From Plumapathes pennacea (taxonomy: Eukaryota > Cnidaria > Anthozoa > Antipatharia > Myriopathidae): a stretch of 64,000 nucleotides of DNA. Positions 47,654 through 58,068 of the stretch are shown here, one piece after another (position 1 is the stretch's first letter; each line of letters starts with the position of its first letter). The notes under the pieces are model-generated. The model saw only the letters and a program-made list of their open reading frames with translations. It made no database searches and was not told the DNA's origin. Location: NCBI GenBank assembly GCA_964036295.1, contig OZ038463.1, forward strand, positions 6,935,274 through 6,999,273. The letters run 5' to 3'. A program made the position numbers and the translations under genes.

Positions 47654-50600
47654 ATGTCTAGTGTCAGTAAACTGGCAAGTGAGCAAGGAGCATCTGATGG
47701 TTCAAGCCAGACAGACTGGTCTCAGTGCGCTTTATGCCAACAAAATACAAGCGAGCCGTTACAGTGCCCTGCAGATTCTAAGCGGAAGTCTGATGTAGGA
47801 GCAGGCTACAAGACTTTGGCCGGTAATCTAGTACAGTTCAGTGATCTTGGTTGCGTGCCAAAAGAGATAAATCTTTCAAGACTAGACGAGGGTGGTGGGA
47901 TAGGGGATACATTTGTAAGGTGCAAGGCTCGCTGGCACAGAAGTTGCTATGCCCTCTTTAATTCAACGAAGCTTAAACGAGCAGAAAAAAGACGTAGTTC
48001 GCTGGAACGCGAGGAGGTAGGAGGAAGGTATACGCGCTCGAATACTACTGCATTCACAAGTACCGCTACATGCTTTGTATGCGATGAGTTTGGTACGCGA
48101 AACAAACCTCTGTACAACGTTTCAACCCTTGGTTTAGATGCTCGAGTACGAACGTGTGCATTTGCATTACAAGACGACAAGCTTTTAGCTAAACTCAGCG
48201 AAGGAGACTTAGTAACGCTCGAGGCAAAATATCACGCCGCATGTTTAGCCTTACTGTACAAAAAGGCAAGGACAGTGAGAGACGAAGACGAAAAAGATGA
48301 AGAAATTCAACGTCCTGGGGGTATTGCACTTGCCGAGTTAGTTGCTTACATAGAAAAGTCGCGTAATAGTGCAGCAGAACTCCAAGTTTTCAAACTTGCG
48401 GACCTGGCCAGAATGTATAAGTCCCGTATGCAGCAGCTTGGTGAGGACACAACCGCTCTTGTAAACACTTCGCGGCTGAAAGAGCGTATCCTTTCACACG
48501 TTCCTAATCTCGAAGCCTACAATCAAGGGCGTGATGTGTTTCTTGCTTTTAAACAAGATCTTGGATTCGCTCTACAGAAGGTTCAGAAGGAGAACTGCGA
48601 CGAAGAAGCAATGCATCTAGCCAAAGCCGCAAGTATTGTGCGCAAAGACATGCTGGGAAAGAAATACACGTTTGATGGTTCGTTTCAGCCTAACTGCCAG
48701 GAGAACTCTGTTCCAGCGTCACTGGTAGCTCTAGTTAGTATGATTCTTTATGGGCCGAGCATTGAAACTCAAGCCAACACCTCATCTAAATCTCAAGCTG
48801 GTCTCACCATTTCTCAGCTAATACAATACAACAGCTATGCTCGTCGCCGCGAAGGAGACGCGCAGCGGGAGCGACGAAACAAATCTCGCGAGACGCCACT
48901 TCCTCTTTATATAGGGCTATCTGTTCATGCCAAGACCCGTTGCCGTGATCTTATTGAGATTATGCACAGTCTGGGACTTTGTGTGTCATACAACAGAGTT
49001 CTTGCACTTTCAACGGATCTGGGAAATGCTGTTTGCCGTCCCTACCAAGATGAGAGTGTTGTGTGCCCTTCCAATCTTCGCCTGGGTTTATTCACAACGG
49101 CCGCTGTAGATAATATCGACCACAATCCAAGTTCAACAACAGCGCATGATTCCTTTCACGGAACGGGGATATCCATGTTTCAGCACTCCACTGCTGAAGT
49201 GCCTGGCATAACTCGAAATTGTGTGGCTATTGCGCAAACAGCGACAAATACAAAGTCCGTAGCAGAATTACCCGAGTCTTATACCGAAGTTGCACCAGTT
49301 GTTCTTCAGAACAAAACTCCTCTAGTCTCGGAAATGCCTGGGCACCAGCAAGAGGACACAAACATCATAAACCATGCCATGGGAGAAGAGATGGACTGGC
49401 TCGACAATACTAGAAACATTGTTGCAAATCACCAGAATCTGGAAGACGGTAACAACGTTTCCTGGGCAGCATTTCATTCCACCACAGAAAAACAACAACA
49501 GGATAGTCGTCCTTCCGCCATATCTGCTTTATTGCCTCTTTTCCCCGATCAAGCTAAGTCAGTGGCAATGATTCGACATGCAGTGAATGTCATCAAAGCA
49601 TGTGTGAATCACCTAAATCCTGGTCAGGTGCCTGTAATCGCTATGGATCAGCCATTGTACGCCATCGCAAAGCAAATTCAGTGGAACTGGCAGGATAACT
49701 ATGGAGAGAGAAAGTTTGTCATCATGTTTGGCGGCCTTCACATTGAAATGGCCTTTTTGAAAGCCATTGGTGGGTGGTTGGAAGATAGCGGATGGACAAC
49801 TGCACTAGTAGATGCTAACGTTGTCTCAGCTGGAACAGCCGAATCATTCATCAAAGCCTCGAGCGTTAAGCGTTCACGAAGAGCACATCAAGTAACGGCC
49901 AGCAGCCTGTATGTCCTATTGCAGAAGGCTTATACTAAGTATACAGAGGGCCTGAACAACAGAGATGATACCCTTCCGTTCGACGACTGGTGTAATCAGC
50001 AGGCATTAGCAGTACCACAGTTCCAGTTCTGGTACACAACCCTGCAACTTGAATTTATTGCTCTTGCTGTTCGTTAGGTCGCTTCGTCAAGCCAACTTCG
50101 ACCTCTACATTGACGTTCTTTCCGAGATGTTACCGTGGTTTTTTGCCTTGAACCACACCAACTATGCACGTTGGCTCCCAGTTCATCTTCGCGACATGTG
50201 TGTACTGCAGCAGACGGTCCCAGACGTCGCTTCTCAGTTCGACAAAGGATTGTTCACAGTCAACAAGTCCTCTAGACGGTTCTCTGCGATCGCCATTGAT
50301 CAGGCCCACGAGCAGAACAATGCAATGGTCAAAGGAGATGGTGGGGCTGTTGGCCTGACAGAAAACCCCAGCGCTCTTCGCCGATGGATGCTGTCAGGGC
50401 CTGAAGTGGCAAGGTTGGTGAATGAGTTTGAAGCCCACTTGACGACGAAGGTGGACGCTCAAACTGGTATACATCACCATGAAGTTCAAAGAAGCTTTCA
50501 AGCGTCATTCTTCGAAGATGTCAAATCGCTTGCCACAACAATGGAAGATCTAGGAAATCCTTTCCTGGAAGAAAGTGGAGATCTTTTAGTCCTCGACACC

Positions 50601-52125
50601 AAGGAAATTGCCGGACCAGCTGCAGTAGAGAGGATGCGTCAGGTAGAGACCATTGGTAGGGAGCAGTGCCACACCTTCATAACTGAGAGCCTGGTGAATC
50701 GAAACAAGTTATTGTACGACCCGATTAAGAGAAACAAACTTTGCTTGTTTACTTCACCTCCGCCAAAGAAATCAGCCAAGACGACAGAGCAGCTATCCTC
50801 TATGAAGAGCAATTGCTCACTTTTTGCCAGACTCTACATATCCTGCCAAACGAGGGATGGTGACTTAGATGAATTTTTCAAGCATGAGAATCAAGGATGT
50901 CCTCCATCTTTGTCTAATCTTGGAAAATTGCGTCTTCCCAAGAAGAAATCGGAGCTGACGGAATGTATCCAGACTCATACCACGCCACAAAGTGAGATGC
51001 CTGGTTCTATTGACATCACCATCATTGACGGAGCTGCAGTTGTCAACATGATCAAGCCAGGGTTGGAGAAAACATTTTACGGTTATGCTGAGCAATCATT
51101 CTTGCCCTATGTAAAGGCACAGCTTCGCCATGCTGAACGTGTAGACATTGTATGGGACGAGTACCTGAAGAATAGCCTGAAAGCAACAACTAGTAGGTGT
51201 AACCGAGGGGCCGGTGTCCGACGGCGCGTTGCAGCCAACAATCAGCTTCCGCGTAATTGGAAAGAATTTCTGCGCGTAGACGACAACAAGCGCGAACTTT
51301 TCAAGTTTTTGGCTGAGTGCATTGCATCCCTCGATGTAGAGAAACAGGTCATCACAACGTACGGAGAGCAAGTTTTGTGCACCTTACCGCGTGATGAAAC
51401 CTTAAGCCTGGCTCCCTGCACGCACGAAGAAGCCGACACGAGAATGCTGCTACATGTTGCAGATGCAGTGCAACGCGGTAACAAGAAAATACTTCTGCGA
51501 ACTGTCGACACTGATGTTCTCGTGCTGGCCGTGGCAGTCGTGCAGGAACTTGAAGACAGCGAACGCCTTGAGCTATGGGTTGCGTATGGCACTGGTACGC
51601 TCTTCGATACATTGCTGCCCATGAGATCTCTAGAAGTCTTGGACCACAAGTCTCCAAAGCACTTCCAGTATTCCATGCTTTCACCGGGTGTGACACGGTA
51701 TCTTGCTTCGGCGGAAGAGGGAAGAAAACAGCCCTGGAAGCTTGGAAATGCTATCCGGATGTGACAGATGCATTCCTTACCTTAGCTCAAAGTCCAACCG
51801 GGGTCAGCAACGCATGCATGAAACATTTTGAGCGGCTTTAGTGGAGCACACTAAGCGTGCTGCGTATCAGGCAGGTCACTGTTGGGGACAAGCACTGATG
51901 CCCAATCCAGTACTCCCGAATCCACAAGATTGGGGATGGACGCTAGATGAAGAAATCTGGAAGCCTTTCTGGACCACGCTACCCGACGTAACGAAGTCGT
52001 GTCGTAAACTCGTCCGATGCGGATGTAAGAAAGGGTGTCAGGCAAGCTGCTCCTGCGTGAAGGTGGACTTAAGCTGCACTTCTCTCTGCACCTGCACTGA
52101 TGAGTGCAGCAACAGAAATATATAA
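47654..52125 (+). pseudogene. Large transposon protein: zinc modules, PIN/FEN-like domain, CXC tail (two frameshifts)
   Basis: ATG at 47654. The first frame (to 50077) has two Cys/His modules, CALCQQ with WHRSCYALF and CFVCDE with YHAACLALL, then a long region with YNSYARRREGDAQRERRNKS. A one-base shift in a T run at 50054-50056 leads to a second frame with VRSLRQANFDLYIDVLSEML and FALNHTNYARWLPVHLRDMC. Near 51420-51530 it has HEEADTRMLLHVADA and TVDTDVLVLAVAVV. A second shift near 51600 leads to RYIAAHEISRSLGP and FHAFTGCDTVSCFGGRGKK. Another break at 51836-51841 leads to a CXC tail (CGCKKGCQASCSCVKVDLSC). The acidic residues and GCD-x(9)-GKK order resembles FEN/PIN nucleases. The breaks suggest inactivity, or errors in the assembly. 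Confidence 0.65.
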
Positions 52126-52696
52126 CGTTCAGAGCAATTACTCGGCCGAATTTTTTGAGAGCTACCCTGTCTCCTGTATGTTCGAATCTGTGAAAGTATT
52201 TGGCTTTCAAAATTCGTAAAAAAGTTTTGATACCTCCAGTAATACCGTACATGCACTATGACACATTATTAGGTTTTAAGACTGAGTTAAGCCGCTACTG
52301 TATCTGAAACATGTACCGGTAAATATTTTTTGTGGCAGCAAAAATGAAACAGACAAACAGTGTAATTAGCATGTAAAGAAAAACTATTTCTTTGACTGCT
52401 TCTGCTAAAAGTATCTTTCACTTCCGGTTTGTGCTGAATGCCCTTTAAAAGCATTTTTTATGCCGTCAACCAAAAGTATTCCTTTAATAAATTATACGTG
52501 TACGTCTTTACTGTTCCTGTAGACTGTTTATCTGTATTTAGAAGGATAAAAAATACATTCTACCACAACACACTAGTTTCTCGCTCTCTGATTGGTCGAT
52601 TTACCGTGGTAAATGAGAGTCCAGACAACGATGCTGACGCCAACATTCGTGTCGCCAGCATTCATGTTTCAGAGGCTTCCTTTTAATAATTTGAAC
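52126..52696. promoter_or_regulatory. Putative leader/promoter of the recombinase gene
   Basis: Contains TGATTGGTCGATTTACCGTG (52587-52606), a reversed CCAAT box next to a short palindrome, followed by GGTAAATGAGAGTCCA. A similar arrangement (GATTGGTCGAAAACCGTGG) is near 30988. No coding sequence seen. Confidence 0.35.
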
Positions 52697-54182
52697 ATGG
52701 ATAATTTTGAGTGCTTCCCGACTTTTGAACTCGGTATAAACGTCTTGGCAGATTTCGACAGCTTTGACACAACGGATGACGAATTAATTGAACACGCTGA
52801 GATGGCAGAGAAAACCCAAACCGAAAGCCTGGTCGAGACTAACAAATTAGTGTCGGAAAACACTCGCTTTGCATTGTTAACCGATGAGGACCTGACGGCG
52901 ATAATTAGCAGCGCTGAGGCAAAGGGAACAAAGAAGAATACAAAGTGGATAGTCAACACAATCGAAGGTAAACATATTTATTAAATATGTCATGGTTAAT
53001 ATATTTTTAAAGCTGTACTTACAAAGTTCTGCTGTTGTTTACATTGCAGAATGGTGCCGTGACCGCGAGCTACCCAGCAACTTATTGACAATGAGGTACG
53101 AAGACATGGAAAATGTTCTTCGGAGATTTTACGCCGAGGCTAGGACCAAGAAGGGTGAGGAATACGGGAGGTCGTCGCTGCTTGGTTTCAGAAATGCAGT
53201 TGAGAGATATCTCGCCGCCAACAACCGGGAGGTGAAAATCACCAAGAATCCCTTGTTCGCCCGGTCCAACAAAATGCTTGGGTGCAAACTGAAGCTCAAC
53301 CGCAGACAAGGTAAAGAAAACGTGCAACACAAGGCAGTCATCCAACCAGAGGATATCGAGAAGCTGAAAAACAGCCCATTCTTAAGCTGCAGCGATGCCG
53401 CGGGTCTCCTTCGCCGTGTGTGGTTTATCGTTACACTGTTCTGGTGCCGGCGCGGCTGTGAAGGTCAAAGGCAACTTCGCCGGGATAGTTTCAGGTTTCT
53501 AACCGACGCAGACGGCCAGAATTACGCCGAAATGACCCACGATGTCCAGACCAAGAACCACCAGGGAGGAATATCTGAGAAAACCAGCCACGAAAAGCAG
53601 ACCCGGCTCTACTCGACGGGTCAGATTGATGACTCCTACAGGTGTCTTCAGAAGTATGTGCAAAAGCTGAAACCAAACCAGCCAGCCTTTTTCCAGCGAC
53701 CCAAGCCAAAAGCCAATGAATCAGATCAAGTGTGGTACGACAACAGCCCTCTGGGAGTCAACACGCTGTCGAAAATGATGAAAGAAATCTCGCTCGGCGC
53801 TGGCCTTTCACAGATCTACACAAATCACTGTGTTAGAGCGACGGCCATCACAATTTGGTCCAACGCCGAAGTGCCTTCTCGCCACATAATGTCGATCTCT
53901 GGTCACGCCAACGAACAGAGTATTGCAAACTATAACTCAAGACCATCGGCTCAACAACTGAAGAACTGCTCAAACATCCTCTCCGATGCACTAGTTGGCC
54001 GAGCACCGACTTCAACTGCAGTTGTTCCAGCGACATCTCCGGGTTCGTCTTCAACTAACACAGTTCATCTTTGTGCTTCAAACACCAGCGCTATGTCCTT
54101 CCCGAGTGGAATATTCCGTGACTGCACTATTGCAAATGCTAATGTGTATATTCTGCCCCCAAATAACGGCAATGTTGTTTGA
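52697..54182 (+). CDS. Crypton-like tyrosine recombinase, two exons
   Basis: Exons 52697-52967 and 53050-54182 flank an 82-bp intron with GTAAAC donor and TACATTGCAG acceptor; the joined frame reads TIEEWCRDRELPSN and gives 467 residues. The DUF3504-type catalytic region has FWCRRGCEGQRQLRRDSF (candidate first arginine R224/R225), TNHCVRATAITIW (H350, R353), SGHANEQSIANYNSR (H376, nucleophile Y385). This R..H-x-x-R..H..Y order is the tyrosine recombinase signature, of the kind shared with Cryptons and their domesticated relatives KCTD1, QRICH1 and ZMYM proteins. The start at 52697 is chosen over 52613 because MDNFECFPTFE is the coding-like N-terminus. No disabling change was seen, in contrast to the upstream gene. 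Confidence 0.85.
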
Positions 54183-54401
54183 ACATTTGTGCACGTTTCG
54201 AGAACTTTTGAACTCGCCAAGTTAGTTTTCAAGCTATTGTTGTAATGACCAATCAGAAACGCCTATTTCAGGCACTTGAAAAAATAAACCAATCAGATTG
54301 CGAGAAAGTTATAGACAATGCTTGCTCTTTTTATCTGTCACGTTTTGCGACAAAATACAACGAAACTTTGTTGTATATTTCTAATTATTGTGGTAGAAAA
54401 C

Positions 54402-54582
54402 AAATTTCCACTGGTTTGCCGTGGTGTGGACTCTTATTTACCACGATTTACGTCATCACATGGTCAAAATTAGTTGCGGACTCACTCGACGAAGCGCCTC
54501 GTGAGTCCACAACATTTTGACCATGTGATGACGTAAATCGTGGTAAATAAGAGTCCACACCACGGCAAACCAGTGGAAATTT
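54402..54582. repeat. Long hairpin with ~80-bp arms near the right TIR
   Basis: AAATTTCCACTGGTTTGCCG at 54402 pairs with its complement ending at 54582. The arms stay near perfect through TTTACCACGATTTACGTCAT to a centre near GACGAAGCGCCTCG. It lies between the recombinase stop and the right TIR. Its right arm shares CGTGGTAAATAAGAGTCCA with the sequence upstream of the recombinase start. Confidence 0.85.
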
Positions 54583-54593
54583 ATTAATTTTAA

Positions 54594-54790
54594 TTGTACA
54601 TCCGGACCACGCACTTTTACTTCCGGTCCAAGATGGCGGCCATTTTGAAAATACGCCTTAACTCGGAAACCCATCAATTTTCGCGGTGGCACTATATCTA
54701 TAATTGATAGGCACACTAAAACCTGTCTTTCTGCCAAATTTGATGCTTTTAACCAAAAGTGAACAATCCATGCACATATCCGCTCCACTA
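54594..54790 (-). repeat. Right terminal inverted repeat
   Basis: Complement of the left TIR at 46588-46785, ending GCTCCACTA at 54790. GATGGCGGCCATTTTGAAAA and GTGGCACTATATC are conserved blocks. Confidence 0.85.
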
Positions 54791-55012
54791 TAGGGGACAA
54801 GAGCGGAACTCCCAAGAGAGACTTCCAATTTCCATAAAAATATCACACAGTATAGAGAACTTGGCTTTTGACACCTTGCTCTTTTGACACCTTGATTAAA
54901 CTAAAAATTATTATTACAACACTCATACACTTGCTTCTTAAAGGTTGAGCGACCCTGCATCTTGAGAATGCGTGACATATCTTTTTATGCACAATTGATT
55001 ATGACAGTTTGA
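54791..55012 (+). repeat. R1 repeat copy B, right portion
   Basis: Resumes with TAGGGGACAAGAGCGGAACT and continues through CTTTTGACACCTTGATTAAA to GATTATGACA, matching 6478-6716. With 46514-46587 it reconstitutes one R1 copy. Confidence 0.85.
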
Positions 55013-55014
55013 CC

Positions 55015-56575
55015 TTGACTCTTATTGCTCGCGGGAGCCTGGGGTCCAAGGGAGCTTAAAAACGGAAATTTTTCTTTTTTTTTCTTTTTGTGGGTCGAGA
55101 ATCAACACACGGTGATTGGTTTATATTATCACGTGCTAAGCGATGACCGTAATTGACTTCGCTAAACAACTCGAGATGTGGCCAGTGAATTGCTCGTTAC
55201 TTGTGTGTAAAATTTAACTGCATCCCATCCAAACTCAACACCATTTGGCTCTGTGGAATATGCACGGATAAACTGGATTTTCGGGAACGATTTTGATTCG
55301 CGTTCACCGCGGAAGCTTTGAGAATAGCCGTAGACAAATATTTGATGGATACCGCTGGGGGATTGCAGATATCTCTGTCGCCGATAAGTATTTAGTTCCG
55401 GCAAAACCTTCTGTGGCGATACGAAATACTTTTGGGAAGATAACAGGGCGAAAACAGAAACCAAAGCTACGGTGAGCTTTAGCCGTAAAACAATGACGCT
55501 TTATGCTTTACTCTGTACATGACATCTGTTGCCTCATAAAATTCTTCTGCGTATCGTACATTACCTGTTGAAGTATTTCTTTCATTCGATCATGTAGCCT
55601 TTGTTTCGCAATGTTCATTAAATACCAGAAATAAAAAATACACCGAAATAATTCTGAGGATTGAGTTTGCAGTTACAAATGGACTGAACACACTGTGAAC
55701 AAAACCGCAATAATATTGTAAACATCTCTCGTGTGACACTCCTCGCTTTCAATTTTATATTTGTTACAGAGCACGAATACTCGAAAGCCTGATAGAATAA
55801 ACGTATTGAGTTAATAAAAGAAAACACATAAGTAGTGAAGCGAAGGCTGGATTAATCGTGGCCTCTGATTAGAAACTAGACTGGCCTTGCCAGTGAGCTC
55901 GCGGCGTGAGTTGGGTCGAGACCAGAATATTTAATGGAAAGTAGGGGACAAGAGCAGAACTCCCAAGAGAGACTTCCAGTTTCTCACCATAAAAATATCA
56001 CACAGTATAGAGAACTTGGCTTTTGACACCTTGATTAAACTAAAAATTATTATTACAATAATAATTAAATAATTATTATTAAGTAATAATAATTTTTAGT
56101 TTAATCAAGGTGTCAAAAGAGCAAGGTGTCAAAAGCCAAAGTATTTCGTGTCGCCACAGAAAGTTTCGCCGGGACTAAATACTTATCGGCGACAGAGATA
56201 TTTGCAATCCCCAGCGGTATCCATCAAACATTTGTTTACGGCTATTCTCAAAGCTTCCGCGGTGAACGAGAGCCAAAATCGTTCCCGAAAATCCAGTTTA
56301 TCCGTGCATATTCCACAGAGCCAAATGGTGTTGAGTTTGGATGTGATGCAGTTAACTTTTACACACAAGTAACGAGCAATTCACTGGCCACATCTCGAGT
56401 TGTTTAGCGAACTCAATTACCTCTCGTCTAGCACGTGATAATATGAACCAATCACCGTGTGCCCATTCTCGACCGACAAAAAGGAAAAAAATAAATAAAA
56501 ATTTGCGTTTTTAAGCTCGCTTGGGCCCCAGGCCCCCGCGAGCAATTAGCAGTAGACACCGAGGTCAAATAATAT
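55015..56575. repeat. Inverted pair of a ~430-bp repeat (R2)
   Basis: The unit 55015-55440 is repeated in reverse at about 56140-56575, both ending in GCTCGCGGGAGCC-type sequence next to a GGTCAA. A third copy, same orientation as the first, is at 58845-59265. The minus-strand frame of the first and plus-strand frame of the second both read HQTFVYGYSQSFRGERE-like sequence and TEPNGVEFG. The third copy is frameshifted, so coding is doubtful. The middle (55470-55870) is AT-rich with nothing recognised. Confidence 0.65.
55873..56135 (+). repeat. R1 repeat copy C, ending in a partial palindrome
   Basis: It starts AAACTAGACTGGCCTTGCCA and shows the uninterrupted GGAAAGTAGGGGACAAG target at about 55935. 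Beyond 56060 an inverted piece (TTTTTAGTTTAATCAAGGTG) folds back on 56028-56050. Confidence 0.75.
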
Positions 56576-56849
56576 CAGAAGTTTTCAAACTCATTTGTTA
56601 GATTCTTGGTGCGTGTGTCCACCAAGTCTTTGCTGAGTCGAGCTCCACATTAGGGCGCACCTCTGTATGCGTATATTAAGGTGTCGATAAAAGTTCGTGA
56701 GCCCCTTTCGGAAAAAAGACCATTGTAGCGTCAAGATTTAACGTATATACAGGTATTATATATCGTTTCAAAGGTCTTTGACTGCCGAATATAGATATGA
56801 TGTTATCATTTTCAGGCACATCAAAGGTAGAGTACGATTTAAGTTAATT

Positions 56850-57292
56850 TGAAATTTGACTCTTTGGAAAATCGCTGACAAGGTATTTGAGCCTCACAAA
56901 ATACCTACTTTTTCGCGAAAATCTTTCATCGATCTGATCTAGATCACATTCTAATTTTAATGTGTATGAAAAACATAATAATAGATATGCATTATTTAGT
57001 CCCCAGTCCTTTACGACAATGTATAATACGTGTATATACCTCGAATAGCAACCTGACGCTACAGTGATCTTCCGTTAATATTTTTGAGGGACGCTCGAAC
57101 CTTATCGAGACCTTAAAATAGGGCACAAGAAGAAAGGAAACACTAACAAGAACTAGACGAAACAACATAAAAGGAACAAGAACAAGAACTTAGAGAATAA
57201 AGAAACAACAAAACAAGCGGCAAGAGCGAGAACAAATCTGAGAACTACAAAGAAAGATAAGGAAAAAGAAGATTGAAACATTAACTACTTAC
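56850..57292 (-). repeat. Ferritin-gene intron segment shared with 4330-4829
   Basis: This part of the large intron matches 4330-4829 and lacks the 71-bp MITE. The match ends near 56850; between there and 43030 lie the inserted elements. Confidence 0.6.
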
Positions 57293-57560
57293 TTCTAAAA
57301 CCACCAGCGGATGTTCTTGTATAACCTTCTCTTGCTCCTCGTTGAAGACGCCAATGGATGGAAATTTCTGGATACCTGCTGAAGTCTCGTACCAGTCGGG
57401 CACACGTTTGTTGTCCACCACACCGAGCCACAATAGCTCGTCTTGACAGTCAAAGTTTGGACTGCCTGTCTTATCAACTGCAAGCACGAGCGAATCCAGT
57501 AGCGTTGACATGTCCCCACTGGGTGTAATTGGCAGGCTGTTACCAAAATCAACAAGAACT
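57293..57560 (-). CDS. Ferritin-like (VioB-like) gene, exon ending the N-terminal domain
   Basis: The acceptor CTCTTTCAG precedes 57560 and the donor GTAAGT follows 57293. It enters in phase 2 and ends in phase 0. The translation has VLVDFGNSLPITPSGDMSTL, then LLWLGVVDNKRVPDWYETSA, GIQKFPSIGVFNEEQEKVI and EHPLVVLE. A segment with D-x-(G/S)-N-(S/A)-LP followed by a WYE..AGI motif is typical of VioB-like N-terminal domains. Unlike the copies at 4830-5103 and 24420-24679 it is undamaged and keeps its donor. It joins in frame to VKGNWPEVTC at 42936. Confidence 0.75.
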
Positions 57561-57660
57561 CTGAAAGAGACAGTGACAATTTTAACATAATAATAAAAGT
57601 AATGTGGCTTATAGGTTTGGTCTGAAAGACATTATAAATTAGAAAATGAACAGACACTAA

Positions 57661-57960
57661 TATATATCAAGGGCGGATCCAGGACTTTTGCAAAGGGTGT
57701 GGCTGGGATCGAGTATGGCTGAACACCGAAGGCGTGAGCTATTAGGGGGAGGGGTGGGGGTAGAAATCTTAGGTCTGCAAAATGGCATTTCCAGTGTTTT
57801 GAGACAATTTTGAAGCCCAGTAAAGAGTCTTATTATCAAACACGATATACTCTATTTTACGTAGAGCTAGAAAATACTTCTTATATTGTATTATTTTCTG
57901 TCATAATACACATACATTTTTTTTTGTTACTCCAAAGGGGGGGGGGGGGGGGGCTAGCCA
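57661..57960. repeat. Intron segment shared with 5200-5395, with a G17 run
   Basis: TATATATCAAGGGCGGATCC near 57660 matches 5199 and, reversed, 24310. An uninterrupted run of 17 G at 57937-57953 is likely to be length-variable. Confidence 0.7.
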
Positions 57961-58068
57961 CCAAATCCACCCCACCCTCTCCCCTAAATCCGACCAAGTA
58001 AATACACAAATAAATAAGTTATGTAATTAGGCACGTGACTCACTGCTTACAAAAGCAACGTTTCTTAC

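Larger units (their letters stand above)
46588..54790 (+). mobile_element. Complete 8.2-kb TIR transposon with nuclease-like protein and tyrosine recombinase
   Basis: The termini are TAGTGGAGC and its exact complement, within inverted repeats of about 195 bp. TAG is duplicated at 46585-46587 and 54791-54793. R1 copies at about 6470 and 55940 read GGAAAGTAGGGGAC without the insert, which fixes both borders. Two plus-strand genes fill it: a large zinc-binding, PIN/FEN-like and CXC protein (47654-52125) and a Crypton-like tyrosine recombinase (52697-54182). It lies in the opposite orientation to the host ferritin-like gene, inside its largest intron. I do not recall a named superfamily with this combination of TIRs, 3-bp duplication and these two proteins. 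The recombinase might be a separate nested element. Confidence 0.85.

Noticed and set aside
50040-50080. Programmed ribosomal frameshift
   Set aside because: The T run and context do not match a known slippery heptamer, and two further breaks in the same gene favour decay or sequence error.
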